Origin: Mycobacterium sp. ITM-2016-00316
GTDB taxonomy: Bacteria; Actinomycetota; Actinomycetes; Mycobacteriales; Mycobacteriaceae
Assembly (NCBI RefSeq): GCF_002968335.2
Contig: NZ_CP134398.1
Location: 372,001 to 436,000 of the forward strand
DNA length: 64,000 nt
Reading direction: 5' to 3'
Shown: positions 1-8,549 of the stretch, in pieces
How the letters are laid out: every line of letters begins with the position of its first letter
How positions within the stretch are numbered: the stretch's first letter is position 1
Made by a program: the position numbers and the translations under genes
The notes under the pieces: generated by a model
What the model was told of the DNA's origin: nothing
Seen by the model: only the letters and a program-made list of their open reading frames with translations
Database searches by the model: none

Positions 1-685
1 GCAGGGCATTCTGGAAGATCGGCCCCAGGTCGGGCCGCTTCTCCCGCAACAGCGAGTGCAGCGATGCGGGCTGCATGCCGGTCTCGACCCCGGTGGGATG
101 CACGGTGTTGACCCGGACATTCACCGCCGCAAGCTCATTGGCCAGCGCCTTGCTCATCCCGACGACGCCGTGCTTGGACGCCGTGTAGGGCGTGTGCAGC
201 GGGCTGCCCTTGACGCCTGCCGCCGAGCTGATGTTGATCAGGCTGCCGCCGCGCTCGACCAGGTGCGGCAGGGCCGCGGCGCAGGTGTTCCAGGTGCCGA
301 TCAGATTGACGTCCACGACGGTGCGCCACTGTGCCGATGTGGTGGTGTCCCAGGTCCCGGCGGTCAGGACTCCGGCGTTGGCCACCGATGCGTCCAGGCC
401 GCCGAGTTCGGTGACCCCGGCATCGACCGCGGCCGCGAGGGCCTCCGCATCCCGTACATCGACGACGTGGGTGACGGCCCGCCGGCCCAGTTCTCCTACC
501 AGTCGGGCCGTTTCGGCCAGATCGTCCTGGGTGGACAGCGGGTACTCCACTTCGGGAAGCGAGGTGCAGATGTCGATCAGGATCAGGTCGGCGCCCTCCT
601 GCGCCAGCCGCACCGCGTGGCTGCGACCCATCCCGCGGGCCGCACCGGTGATCAGGACGCGCTTGCCCTCGACCCGGCCGTTCAT
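1..685 (-). CDS. Mycofactocin-type SDR oxidoreductase (3' end cut by window edge)
   Basis: Short-chain dehydrogenase/reductase acting on an alcohol or carbonyl substrate with NAD(P). About 228 residues are visible; the last 40-50 lie beyond base 1. Seen: the N-terminal Rossmann motif ITGAARGMGRSHA, the VANAGV loop, the NISS catalytic-serine strand and the YTASK catalytic Tyr/Lys pair. The GRSHA.RLA.EGADLI stretch and the longer gap before the middle of the domain are typical of the mycofactocin-coupled SDR subgroup, whose NAD(H) is thought to stay bound and be re-oxidised through mycofactocin. The start ATG overlaps the stop of the SDR gene upstream (ATGA), so the two are translationally coupled. 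Substrate unknown. Confidence 0.88.
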   Translation of the reverse strand, partial: MNGRVEGKRVLITGAARGMGRSHAVRLAQEGADLILIDICTSLPEVEYPLSTQDDLAETARLVGELGRRAVTHVVDVRDAEALAAAVDAGVTELGGLDASVANAGVLTAGTWDTTTSAQWRTVVDVNLIGTWNTCAAALPHLVERGGSLINISSAAGVKGSPLHTPYTASKHGVVGMSKALANELAAVNVRVNTVHPTGVETGMQPASLHSLLREKRPDLGPIFQNAL

Positions 686-1512
686 AGCTTGTTGCAGAAG
701 CCGGCGTCGACCGGGAACGTGACCCCGGTGACGTATTTGGCGGCGTCGGAGACCAGATAGCCGATCGCCGCGCTGATGTCTTCGGGTTCGAGCATGGACA
801 CCGGCATCGGGTTCTGCAGATGCGGCCCCGCGCCGGGATACTGCTCCAGGAAGGCGGTCATCGCCGGATTGTTCGCCATCATGGTGTTGACACCGGTCGG
901 GTGCACGGTGTTGACCCGGATGCTGTGGGGGGCAAGGGCGTTGGCCAGTGTCCGCATCAGGCCGACGACACCGTGTTTGGATGCCGCGTAACCGAGGCCA
1001 CCGCCCTGCGAGCCGCCGAAACCCTTGAGCCCGGCCGTCGAACTGGTGAACACGATGGCGCCGCCGCGCTCACCGGCGATCAGGTGCGGAATGGTGGCTT
1101 TCGCGGTGTGGAAGGAGCCGATGAGATTCACGTCGATGGCTGCGGACCACATGTCGAGGTCCTCTTCGATACTGACCTCGCGGAAAGCCGTCGGCGCGAT
1201 TCCTGCATTGGCGCAGACGATGTCGAGTCGGCCGAAGTGCGCTACCCCGGCGTCGACCGCTGCCTGGACGGCATAGAAGTCGCGGACATCGGCTACCGTA
1301 CCCAACATCTTCGCCCCGGCGTTCTCCACCAGTGCGATCGTCTCGTCCAGTTCGGCACGGCTGGCCATCGGATAGCCGTTGGCCGGGATGTCGGCGCAGA
1401 TATCGATCCCGATGATGTCGGCGCCCTCGCTTGCGAGCCTGATCGCGTGGCTGCGGCCCTGCCCGCGTGCCACGCCGGTGATGAAGGCGACCCTGCCGTC
1501 CAATGAGCCCAT
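682..1512 (-). CDS. Mycofactocin-type SDR oxidoreductase
   Basis: Complete 276-aa SDR, paralogous to the gene downstream. Seen: ITGVARGQGRSHA cofactor motif near residues 11-23, CANAGIAP loop, VFTSSTAG serine strand, YAASKHG catalytic Tyr/Lys, and VDAGFCNKL at the C-terminus. Family knowledge places such enzymes among mycofactocin-dependent alcohol dehydrogenases; the substrate cannot be read from the sequence. It is the first gene of a two-SDR operon and is divergent from a TetR gene. Two TetR-like palindromes lie in the 108-bp gap, so it is probably repressed by that TetR and induced by its substrate. Confidence 0.9.
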   Translation of the reverse strand: MGSLDGRVAFITGVARGQGRSHAIRLASEGADIIGIDICADIPANGYPMASRAELDETIALVENAGAKMLGTVADVRDFYAVQAAVDAGVAHFGRLDIVCANAGIAPTAFREVSIEEDLDMWSAAIDVNLIGSFHTAKATIPHLIAGERGGAIVFTSSTAGLKGFGGSQGGGLGYAASKHGVVGLMRTLANALAPHSIRVNTVHPTGVNTMMANNPAMTAFLEQYPGAGPHLQNPMPVSMLEPEDISAAIGYLVSDAAKYVTGVTFPVDAGFCNKL

Positions 1513-1559
1513 GAATCCTCGCTTCGTTGCGGGTGCCGCCTCTGCGTGCGGCGCTCCGG

Positions 1560-1596
1560 AGTAACCGGGTTACTGCGGGTACGGTAACCAAGTTAC
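1560..1596. promoter_or_regulatory. Two TetR-type operators between SDR pair and tetR
   Basis: Two inverted repeats sit in the divergent promoter region: AGTAACC-G-GGTTACT at 1560-1574 (perfect 7-bp arms) and GTAAC-CAA-GTTAC at 1584-1596. Both use the GTAAC half-site and their starts are 24 bp apart. The TetR gene beginning at 1621 is the obvious ligand-responsive repressor, but this is inference. Confidence 0.65.
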
Positions 1597-1620
1597 TGAC
1601 GATGGGCAAGGGGGTGCGCG

Positions 1621-2196
1621 ATGGCGGAGATCGATGACCGGCTCCTCGCCGTCGTCGTCGAGATTCTCGAGACCGAGGGCTATGACGCGGTGCAGTTACG
1701 CGAGGTGGCCCGCCGCGCGCGCTCGTCGTTGGCCACCATCTACAAGCGGTACACCACCCGTGAGGACCTGATCCTCGCGGCGCTCGAGGTATGGCTGGAC
1801 GAGAACCGATATTCCGAGGTCACGCCGCATCGGCGGGCTGAGGGGGAGACTCTGCACGAGGCGATGATGTCGCTGTTTCGCACCATCTTCGAACCGTGGG
1901 AGCGCAATCCGGGAATGCTGACGGCCTACTTCCGGGCGCGGTCATCAGCCGGTGGGCAACGCCTCTTTCGGAGGGGTTTCGATATCGTCGGGCCGGCAGG
2001 TCTTGAGCTGATGGCCGATGTCGACGACGACTTCGTCGCCGACCTGAACACGGTCCTCTCCAGCGTGGTCTACGGATTGCTGGGCCGGTTCGTGGCCGGT
2101 GAAATCGAGACCACCGATATTCTGCCCGCTCTGGACCGCACGGTCTACTGGCTCACCACGGGTTACGAATTGTCGAAAAGTGGTGCAGCAGAATAG
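1621..2196 (+). CDS. TetR/AcrR family regulator
   Basis: 191-aa one-component regulator. The N-terminal helix-turn-helix (about residues 5-50) shows VQLREVARRARSSLATIYKRYTTRE, the classic TetR recognition helix ending in the Y.R/H.F position. The C-terminal ligand-binding half is helical and unassigned; the layout resembles KstR-type lipid-responsive repressors but no ligand can be named. It diverges from the mycofactocin-type SDR pair with two GTAAC palindromes between them, so it most likely controls those genes and itself. It ends 1 bp from the end of a convergent TetR gene. Confidence 0.88.
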   Translation: MAEIDDRLLAVVVEILETEGYDAVQLREVARRARSSLATIYKRYTTREDLILAALEVWLDENRYSEVTPHRRAEGETLHEAMMSLFRTIFEPWERNPGMLTAYFRARSSAGGQRLFRRGFDIVGPAGLELMADVDDDFVADLNTVLSSVVYGLLGRFVAGEIETTDILPALDRTVYWLTTGYELSKSGAAE

Positions 2197-2197
2197 T

Positions 2198-2797
2198 TCA
2201 GCCGCCGGAAAGTCTATCGTCGAGCAGCGCGAGCGCCGCCAGCAGAGAACCCTCGGGCATCGGGGTGTTGTCTGATGCCGCCATCAGCACCCCGACGATC
2301 GCCCCGGCGATCACCCGGCGCGCGAGTACGTCCGCGGGCGCGTCGGGGCGTTCGGAGAGCGCGTCGGTGATCAGGTCGATCACCCGGATGTACTCGGTGT
2401 AGAGCAGGCCGCGCGCTTCGGGCACTTGGTACATCAACCGCTGCCCGGTCGCGGCATCTTCACGCTCCTCGGGTGTCATCGCGCCGAACACCTGGGCGAC
2501 CGCGTGCCGGTAGGCGGCGATGATGGACAGTTCCGGGGGAGCCGTGGCGAAGGCCGCCACGATCGGCGCGGTCTGATCGTCGGACAGCAGCACTGCTTCC
2601 TTGACCCCGAAATAGCGATAGAACGTGCGCGGTGAGATGTCGGCGCTCTCGGCGATCTGCTCGACGGTCGTGTCGGCGTAGCCCCGCGCGGCGAACAGTT
2701 CGAAGGCTGCCCGGCGGATGGCGATGCGCGTGCTGATCTTCTTGCGCTCCCGCAGACTCTTCTCGACTTCAGGTGTCGCCACGACCCCATTGTCCAC
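2198..2797 (-). CDS. TetR family regulator (MftR-like)
   Basis: 199-aa TetR protein. The DNA-binding domain is clear: RKKISTRIAIRRAAFELFAARGY followed by TTVEQIAESADISPRTFYRYFG at about residues 18-62. This arginine-rich lead-in and the PRTFYRYF recognition helix are typical of the MftR-like/TetR_C_17 group, which includes regulators that sense acyl-CoA in mycofactocin loci. It lies downstream of a GntR gene on the same strand (16-bp gap) and converges with the previous TetR. Target genes are not obvious; the SDR pair nearby is one possibility. Confidence 0.85.
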   Translation of the reverse strand: MDNGVVATPEVEKSLRERKKISTRIAIRRAAFELFAARGYADTTVEQIAESADISPRTFYRYFGVKEAVLLSDDQTAPIVAAFATAPPELSIIAAYRHAVAQVFGAMTPEEREDAATGQRLMYQVPEARGLLYTEYIRVIDLITDALSERPDAPADVLARRVIAGAIVGVLMAASDNTPMPEGSLLAALALLDDRLSGG

Positions 2798-2812
2798 CTA
2801 CGGCGGACGTGT

Positions 2813-3472
2813 TCAGCCGACCAGCGTGTTCGCCGCGCCCGCCATGTGTTCGGCGACGGTGGCCGCTGCCAGGGTGGCGTCTCCGGATTCGATGGCGTCG
2901 ACGATGTCGTAATGCCGCTTGGCGTTCATGTTCTTGATGGCGCGGTCGACGCCGGCGAACATGATCGACATCCGGATGCTGCCCTCCAGCGATGTCCACT
3001 GGTGCAGCAGCGTCTCGTTGCCGGTGAGTTGGCACATGGTGCGGTGGAAGCGCAGGTCGGCCTCGATCCGGTCCTCCAGGTTCGCCTCGGCCCAGCGGTC
3101 CATGTCGTCGACGGCGCCACGCAGGGTCGCGACGGTTTCGGTGCGGTCGGGCCGTGCGGCGAGTTCGTGGGCGGCCATCGACTCCAGCGCGGCGCGGACG
3201 TTGAAGATATCGCGAATCTCCTTGGCGTCCAGGTGCCGTACCGCGAGCCGCCCGCGGGCCCCCGCCGAGATGAGGCCCTCCTGCTGGAGTTGGCGCATCG
3301 CCTCGCGCAGGGTGCCCCGGCTGATCTGCAGCGCGTCGGACAGATCCGTTTCCACCAGGTGGGTGCCCGGCGTGAGCTGGCCGGTGGTGATGGCGCGGCG
3401 CAGTGCGGTCAACGCCTGTTGGCGCAGGCTGGTTTTCTCCAGGCGCAGCAGAGATGTGGAATCCACGGTCAT
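2813..3472 (-). CDS. GntR/FadR-type regulator of the polyol/transketolase locus
   Basis: 219-aa GntR-family repressor: an N-terminal winged helix (about residues 12-75, with LSDALQISRGTLREAMRQLQQEGL) followed by an all-helical FCD effector domain. I place the start at 3472 because AAGGAG lies 6 nt upstream of that ATG; the in-frame ATG 24 bp earlier falls inside an operator-like repeat (TTGACTGTCAA) and lacks a ribosome site. The gene follows the transketolase C-subunit gene after 39 bp. The same half-sites recur in the divergent promoter region 3.3 kb away, so this protein probably controls both arms of the locus and itself. Confidence 0.85.
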   Translation of the reverse strand: MTVDSTSLLRLEKTSLRQQALTALRRAITTGQLTPGTHLVETDLSDALQISRGTLREAMRQLQQEGLISAGARGRLAVRHLDAKEIRDIFNVRAALESMAAHELAARPDRTETVATLRGAVDDMDRWAEANLEDRIEADLRFHRTMCQLTGNETLLHQWTSLEGSIRMSIMFAGVDRAIKNMNAKRHYDIVDAIESGDATLAAATVAEHMAGAANTLVG

Positions 3473-3482
3473 CCTGCGCTCC

Positions 3483-3509
3483 TTGACTGTCAACATTCAG
3501 ATGTCAACA
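3483..3509. promoter_or_regulatory. GntR operator upstream of the gntR gene
   Basis: TTGAC-T-GTCAA is a perfect inverted repeat at 3483-3493. TGTCAACA occurs twice (3488-3495 and 3502-3509), giving a 14-bp period. The same half-sites form the operator array at 6748-6856, which supports a shared GntR regulator and autoregulation. Confidence 0.6.
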
Positions 3510-3511
3510 CT

Positions 3512-4495
3512 TTACAGCCGTTCGAGCACCGTGGCGACGAGACGCGCGGTCGCGAGCCCGTAACGGTCGTGCAGGGTCGGCAGCGCGCCGGCGGCCAGGA
3601 ACTCGTCCGGTAATGCGACGGGGGTGATCTGCTTGCCCAGCCCACGCTGCACGACCGCCGAGGCGACCGTCTCGAACAGACCGCCGATCACCGTGTGATT
3701 CTCACAGGTCACCACCAGGCGATCCGTATCCACCTGTGCCAGCACGGTTTCGGCGTCGAACGGCTTGATGGTCGGGGTGTGCACCACGGCCACGTCGACA
3801 TGGTGGGCGGCCAGCTGCTCGGCGGCCTGCAGGGCGCGCATCGTCATCAGGCCCGACGAGATCAACACGACGTCGGATCCGTCGCGCAACACCTTGGCCT
3901 TGCCGAGTTCGAATCGGTAGTCGTACTCGTCCAGCACGGTGGGCACGTTTCCGCGGAGCAACCGCAGGTAGGTCGGCCCGGCATGCTCGGCCAACTGCGG
4001 GACGGCCTGCTCGATATCCACCGAATCGCACGGATCGACGATGGTCAGGTTCGGCACACCCCGAAAGATGGCGATGTCCTCGGTCGCCTGGTGCGACGGG
4101 CCATAGCCGGTGGTCAGCCCGGGCAGGCCACCGATGATGTTCACGTTCAGGTTCGGCTCGGCGATGTCCAGGCAGATGAAGTCATACGCGCGCCGCGCCG
4201 CGAACACCGAATAGGTGGACGCGAACGGGATGAGGCCGGTTTCGGCCATCCCCGCGGCGGCGCCGAAGAGCAACTGCTCGGCCATGCCCATCTGGAAGAA
4301 CCGGTCCGGGAACTGGTTGGCGAAGATGTGCATATCGGTGTACTTGCCCAGATCGGCGGTCAGGCCCACGATCCGGTCATCGGCCTGGGCGGCCTTGACC
4401 AGTGCGTGCCCGAACGGGGCCGGGGTGGTCTTCTGGCCCGGATCGGCGAACGAGGCGATCATCGCCGAGGTCTTGAGCTTCGCGGGCGCGCTCAT
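3512..4495 (-). CDS. Transketolase, C-terminal subunit (split transketolase)
   Basis: 327-aa PYR plus C-terminal domain half of a split transketolase. Seen: the GMAEQLLFGAAAGMAE stretch with the catalytic glutamate that activates thiamine diphosphate, GLTTGYGPSHQATEDIA, and the C-terminal VVTCENHTVIGGLFE segment. It pairs with the N-terminal subunit just upstream; their genes overlap by ATGA, which favours equimolar synthesis. The start at 4495 follows this overlap. The enzyme moves two-carbon ketol units between sugar phosphates. In this locus it could return tetrose phosphate to central metabolism, or act as an apulose-4-phosphate transketolase (AptA/AptB are also split). Confidence 0.88.
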   Translation of the reverse strand: MSAPAKLKTSAMIASFADPGQKTTPAPFGHALVKAAQADDRIVGLTADLGKYTDMHIFANQFPDRFFQMGMAEQLLFGAAAGMAETGLIPFASTYSVFAARRAYDFICLDIAEPNLNVNIIGGLPGLTTGYGPSHQATEDIAIFRGVPNLTIVDPCDSVDIEQAVPQLAEHAGPTYLRLLRGNVPTVLDEYDYRFELGKAKVLRDGSDVVLISSGLMTMRALQAAEQLAAHHVDVAVVHTPTIKPFDAETVLAQVDTDRLVVTCENHTVIGGLFETVASAVVQRGLGKQITPVALPDEFLAAGALPTLHDRYGLATARLVATVLERL

Positions 4496-5349
4496 GCCGG
4501 TACTCCCTGGTATCCCTGGGTCAATTGGTCGCGGCAGATCTGCCACTCGTCGGAGTCGATGCGCATGAAGTGCGCCTTCTCCCGGTTCTCCAGCAGCGGC
4601 ACACCGCTACCGATCTTGGTGTCGCACAGGATGACCGACGGCACACCGGTGCTTACGGCGTCGAAGGCGCCGAGCAGCGCGCCGACATCGTTGCCGTCCA
4701 CCCGCGCCACCTGCCAGCCGCACGCGGCCCACTTGTCGGCGATCGGCTCGGTGCGCAGCACACCGGCCGTCGGTCCGTCGGCTTGCAGCGCATTGATGTC
4801 CACCATGGCGATGAGGTTGCCCAGTCCGTGGTGCGCGGCGCCCATCGCGGCCTCCCAGGTCGAGCCCTCATCGAGCTCACCGTCGGACAGGAAGTTGATG
4901 ACGCGGGCATCCGAGCCCTGGTGCCGCAATCCCAGCGCCATCCCGACCGCCACCGTCAGGCCATGCCCCAGTGAACCGCCGGAGATCTCCATACCCGGTG
5001 TGTAGCTGGCCATCCCGGACATCGGCAGCCGGGAGTCATCCGATCCGTAGGTGTCGAGTTCGTCGACGTCGATGATGCCGGCCTCGGCCAGCGCGGCGTA
5101 CAGCCCGATGGCGTAGTGGCCCGTCGAGAGCAGGAACCGGTCCCGGCCCGCCCAGTGCGGATCATCGGCGCGGTAACGCAACTGGTCGACGTACACGGCG
5201 GCAAGCATGTCGGCGGCCCCCAACGCCTGGCCCACATAACCCTGCCCCTGGGCCTCGCCCATGTTCAGGGCATGGTGTCGGATCCGGAAGGCGGCCTGTG
5301 CCACCTTCTCACTGCGCACATCGGTCGTTGCCGCGCTCACCCCGCCCAT
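4492..5349 (-). CDS. Transketolase, N-terminal subunit (split transketolase)
   Basis: 285-aa thiamine-diphosphate (PP domain) half. The TPP/Mg motif is visible as SDGELDEGSTWEA through NLIAMVDIN, together with GSLGHGLTVAVGMALG and the GHYAIGLYAAL helix. Start at 5349: the ATG overlaps the stop of the transporter gene (TGATG). A long in-frame extension upstream is a shadow of the transporter gene. Together with the C-terminal subunit it should form a complete transketolase. Split enzymes of this kind are common in sugar-catabolic operons rather than in the housekeeping pentose phosphate pathway. Confidence 0.88.
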   Translation of the reverse strand: MGGVSAATTDVRSEKVAQAAFRIRHHALNMGEAQGQGYVGQALGAADMLAAVYVDQLRYRADDPHWAGRDRFLLSTGHYAIGLYAALAEAGIIDVDELDTYGSDDSRLPMSGMASYTPGMEISGGSLGHGLTVAVGMALGLRHQGSDARVINFLSDGELDEGSTWEAAMGAAHHGLGNLIAMVDINALQADGPTAGVLRTEPIADKWAACGWQVARVDGNDVGALLGAFDAVSTGVPSVILCDTKIGSGVPLLENREKAHFMRIDSDEWQICRDQLTQGYQGVPA

Positions 5350-6692
5350 CAGACGCTCGCCCCGTGCGGCACGGGAGTGTCCATCGCGGCCTTGTCGGCC
5401 AGCATGCGCTCCCGAGGTCCCCAGGTTTCGCGGGTGAGAATCGCCGCGATCAGGCCGATGGCCATGTAGGCGCTGAAGAGCAGGGCCGGGCCGGTCCAGC
5501 CGTAGGCCTCGTACAGCAGGGTGGTGACGAAGGGAGTGAAGCCCGAGGCGATCGCCGAGATCTGGTAGGCCAGAGAGGCACCCGAGGAGCGGGTGTTCGC
5601 GTTGAACAGTTCGGGGAACCATCCGCCCTGCGAACCGGCGAGCGCGTTCTGGAACACGCCGTAGGCGATGACGAACGTCGCGACGATGAGAATGAACACA
5701 CCGGTGTTGACCAGCATGAACATCAGCACGCCGAACGGTATGCCCAACGCGCACACCCAGAGGTAGAGCGGACGGCGACCGATCTTGTCGGTGAGTTTTG
5801 CCCAGGCGAAGGTGGCGAAGATGCCGACCGCCGATGCGATGCACAGGGCGCCGATGGTCTGGGACCTGGTCGCGAGTTCGGCGTTCTTCAGGTAGGACAG
5901 CATGTAGGTGATGGACACCGCGTAGCCGGCCGTTTCGGCGATGCGAAGGCCGATGCCGCGCAGAATGTTTCGCCAGTCGGTCTTGACGACCTCGACGATC
6001 GGCGACTTGATGATGTTGCCTTCGTTCTTGACGTCCTCGAACACCGGGGATTCGGGCACCTTGGCCCGGATGATCAGGCCGACGATGACCAGGACGGCGC
6101 TTGCGAGGAACGGCACCCGCCACGCCCAATCGCCACCGAGGTGGATGCTGAAGAAGAACACGAGGTTGGCGATGAGCAGTCCGACGGGGAATCCGGCCTG
6201 CACGATGCCGGTATAGCGGCCCTTCTTCTTCCACGGAGCGTGCTCGTAGCTCATCAGGATGGCGCCACCCCACTCGGCACCGAACGCGAGACCTTGGATG
6301 ATGCGCACGGTCACCAGCAGGATCGGGGCAAGCACGCCGACGGTCTCGTAGGTCGGCAGCAATCCGATGGCGAACGTGGCCAGACCCATGAGGATCAGCG
6401 AGGCGACCAGAACCGGCTTGCGCCCTATCTTGTCACCGAGGTGGCCGCCGATGATGCCACCGAGGGGCCGGGCGACGAACCCGACGCCGAGCGTCGCGAA
6501 CGCCAGCAGAGTGCCTGTCACCGGGCTGGAGTTCGGGAAGAAGGCGGTACCGAAGTACAGCGCGGCTGCCGTGCCGAACCCGATGAAGTCGTAGGTTTCG
6601 ATGACAGCTCCGACACCGGAGCCGATCGCTACCCGCTTGGCGTCCTTGGTGCCATGCACCGGACCCCGCATCTTCAGAGCGTCGTCGCTCAT
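5349..6692 (-). CDS. MFS transporter, MHS (metabolite:H+ symporter) family
   Basis: 447-aa, 12-helix permease. Seen: the N-terminal GSGVGAVIETYDFIGFGTAAAL helix and GHLGDKIGRKPVL (the MFS loop 2-3 motif), features of the MHS/ShiA/ProP branch. I prefer the ATG at 6692 because GAAAGGA precedes it by 8 nt; the ATG at 6701 touches that ribosome site. It is the first gene of the operon transporter - tktN - tktC - gntR, so it probably imports the polyol or sugar handled here. The upstream region carries GntR operators. Confidence 0.87.
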   Translation of the reverse strand: MSDDALKMRGPVHGTKDAKRVAIGSGVGAVIETYDFIGFGTAAALYFGTAFFPNSSPVTGTLLAFATLGVGFVARPLGGIIGGHLGDKIGRKPVLVASLILMGLATFAIGLLPTYETVGVLAPILLVTVRIIQGLAFGAEWGGAILMSYEHAPWKKKGRYTGIVQAGFPVGLLIANLVFFFSIHLGGDWAWRVPFLASAVLVIVGLIIRAKVPESPVFEDVKNEGNIIKSPIVEVVKTDWRNILRGIGLRIAETAGYAVSITYMLSYLKNAELATRSQTIGALCIASAVGIFATFAWAKLTDKIGRRPLYLWVCALGIPFGVLMFMLVNTGVFILIVATFVIAYGVFQNALAGSQGGWFPELFNANTRSSGASLAYQISAIASGFTPFVTTLLYEAYGWTGPALLFSAYMAIGLIAAILTRETWGPRERMLADKAAMDTPVPHGASV

Positions 6693-6747
6693 GGTGGACA
6701 TCCTTTCAAATCCAGTTCTACCTGGTGTTCCTACTGGCCATTCCGGT

Positions 6748-6856
6748 CACTGTTGACGGTCAACAGTGCGGTGCGTCACCCAGTGTGAGCACGCCCACAG
6801 TGAATGTCAACAGTCAACATAAATGAAGTGTCGCCCGTTGACTGTTAACAGTTGAC
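6748..6856. promoter_or_regulatory. GntR operator array in divergent promoter region
   Basis: Three related elements lie between the transporter and isomerase operons. A perfect 21-bp palindrome spans 6748-6768 with arms CACTGTTGAC / GTCAACAGTG around one G. GTCAACA is repeated head to tail at 6806-6819. At 6837-6856, ACTGTTAACAGT is flanked by GTTG and TGAC. The half-site TGTTGAC matches the site next to the gntR gene. A cooperative repressor controlling both divergent transcripts is the simplest reading. Confidence 0.7.
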
Positions 6857-6901
6857 TGGGTTACTGTGTCAGTCATCACAACGCAGGAGGTGACGGGGTA
6901 A

Positions 6902-7738
6902 GTGACATCGACAGGCCGCTTCAGCACCAGGCTCGGCTGCTCGACCATCAGTTTTCGGCACCAGGATCTGGCTCGGGCGCTGGCGACGATTGCCGGCCTC
7001 GGCTTCACCGAGATCGACCTGGGCGCGCTGCCCGGCGTCTGCGACCACGTCCCGTACGTGCTCGATGAGGCCGCCCTCGAGGCGGTGTCCGAGACGGTCA
7101 CCGCGTCCGGCCTGGCGGTGCGATCCATCAACGGCGATATCGGCGACCTGAACGCGATGTTGGACACCGAGCAGCAGCGCGCCCGCCTGCGCCACCTGAC
7201 CATGCTGGTCGCCCTCGCATCGGCCACCGGTGCCCGTGCGCTGGTGCTGCCCTGCGGGGCGCTGGCCCATGCGCCGGTGTCCACGTTGGACGAAGACCTG
7301 GACCTGGTCGCCGACGAACTCACCGCCGCCGCGCATATCGCCGCCGGTGCACGGGTCGAGCTCTGGACCGAATCACTGCATTTTTACCGGCTGTGCTGCG
7401 ACATCGACCGGGCTCAGGCCTTGCATGAACGACTCGACGCCCGGGTGGGCATCGTGATGGATTTCAGCCACATCGTGGCCTCCGGCGGCGACCCGGTGGA
7501 CTACATCGGCCGGATCGGCGCGCGCATCGCGCACGTCCACATCCGCGATGCCGTGCCCGGGAACATCAACCTCTCGGTGGGCAACGGGGCCGTCGACTTC
7601 GGCCGCGGACTCAAGGCACTGGCCGACGCCGGCTACACCGGCCACTTCTCGCTGGAGCTGGAAACCCGAGATGTCACCCATGACGAACGGCCCGCGGTGA
7701 CTGTCGCTGCCGGCCAACTGATTTCCGAACTGATCTAG
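6902..7738 (+). CDS. TIM-barrel sugar/ketose isomerase (xylose isomerase-like, hydroxypyruvate isomerase family)
   Basis: 278-aa AP_endonuclease_2-type TIM barrel. Metal ligands of this fold can be placed: WTESLHF, VGIVMDFSHIV, HVHIRDA and a C-terminal LELETRD strand. GTG start with AGGAGG 11 nt upstream. It heads the operon isomerase - SDR - DhaK/DhaL kinase - RpiB. In erythritol/threitol pathways (EryH/LerI class) such an enzyme converts L-erythrulose-1-phosphate to D-erythrulose-4-phosphate; in apiose pathways a similar fold isomerises D-apiose. The sequence alone does not decide. Confidence 0.82.
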   Translation: MTSTGRFSTRLGCSTISFRHQDLARALATIAGLGFTEIDLGALPGVCDHVPYVLDEAALEAVSETVTASGLAVRSINGDIGDLNAMLDTEQQRARLRHLTMLVALASATGARALVLPCGALAHAPVSTLDEDLDLVADELTAAAHIAAGARVELWTESLHFYRLCCDIDRAQALHERLDARVGIVMDFSHIVASGGDPVDYIGRIGARIAHVHIRDAVPGNINLSVGNGAVDFGRGLKALADAGYTGHFSLELETRDVTHDERPAVTVAAGQLISELI

Positions 7739-7749
7739 AAGGAGCACCC

Positions 7750-8520
7750 ATGAGCATCGAGAAGACCGCCGTCATCACCGGCGCCACCTCCGACAAGGGC
7801 ATCGGCGTGACCGTCGCCGCCCGCTACGCGCGGGAGGGCTGGGCCATCGTCATCCTCGACCTCGATGCCGAGTTGAGCGCCAAGGTGGCCGCCGAGATCG
7901 GCAACCAGTACGCGGTCCCGGCCTTCGGTCACGGCATCGACGTCACCTCCGAGGAATCGGTCACCGCCGCGTATGACGCGGTCGCCGCCGAGGTCACCGC
8001 GGGCAACCTGCCCCCGATCGGCGCGCTGGCCAACATCGCGGGCATCACGTCCCCGGTGCCGTTCCTGGAGACCACCCTGGAGCTGTGGAACAAGGTCTTC
8101 GCCGTCAACTCCACCGGTACCTACCTTGTCACCCGCGCGTTCCTGCCGGCGATGATCGAGCAGGGCTGGGGCCGCATCGTCAACATGTCGTCGGTGTCCG
8201 CGCAGCGCGGTGGAGGCGTGTTCGGCAAGGTGCCCTACTCCTCGGCCAAGGCCGCCATCCTCGGTTTCACCAAGGCGCTGGCCCGCGAGGTCGCCGACAA
8301 GGGCGTCACCGTCAATGCCGTCACCCCGGGCGCGGTGGACACCAACATCCGCGTCGGATCCACCGACGAGCAGGAGGCCGCACTGGCCGCCGCCATCCCG
8401 GTCGGCCGCACCGCCACCACCGAGGAGATCGCCGCGGTGATCACCTTCCTGTCCAGCGAGGACGCCAGCTACCTGACCGGAACCACCGTTGACATCAACG
8501 GTGGCAGCCACATTCACTAA
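7750..8520 (+). CDS. SDR dehydrogenase (probable polyol/sugar dehydrogenase)
   Basis: 256-aa SDR. Seen: ITGATSDKGIGVTVA cofactor motif at the N-terminus, ANIAGI loop, VNMSSVSA serine strand, YSSAK catalytic pair and the GTTVDINGG C-terminal signature. AGAAGGAG lies 5 nt before the ATG. It sits between the isomerase and the ketose-type kinase, the position expected for a tetritol dehydrogenase that makes erythrulose, but the substrate is inferred from context only. Confidence 0.87.
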   Translation: MSIEKTAVITGATSDKGIGVTVAARYAREGWAIVILDLDAELSAKVAAEIGNQYAVPAFGHGIDVTSEESVTAAYDAVAAEVTAGNLPPIGALANIAGITSPVPFLETTLELWNKVFAVNSTGTYLVTRAFLPAMIEQGWGRIVNMSSVSAQRGGGVFGKVPYSSAKAAILGFTKALAREVADKGVTVNAVTPGAVDTNIRVGSTDEQEAALAAAIPVGRTATTEEIAAVITFLSSEDASYLTGTTVDINGGSHIH

Positions 8521-8549
8521 CCGACTTTCACGTAGATGAGGTCCGTGCC

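Noticed and set aside
2813..3496. GntR start at 3496
   Set aside because: That ATG lies within the TTGACTGTCAA operator repeats and lacks a ribosome site; the ATG at 3472 has AAGGAG at 6 nt.
4492..6273. 593-codon version of the transketolase N-subunit
   Set aside because: The first 308 codons are an Arg/His-rich shadow of the transporter gene; the real start overlaps the transporter stop at 5349.
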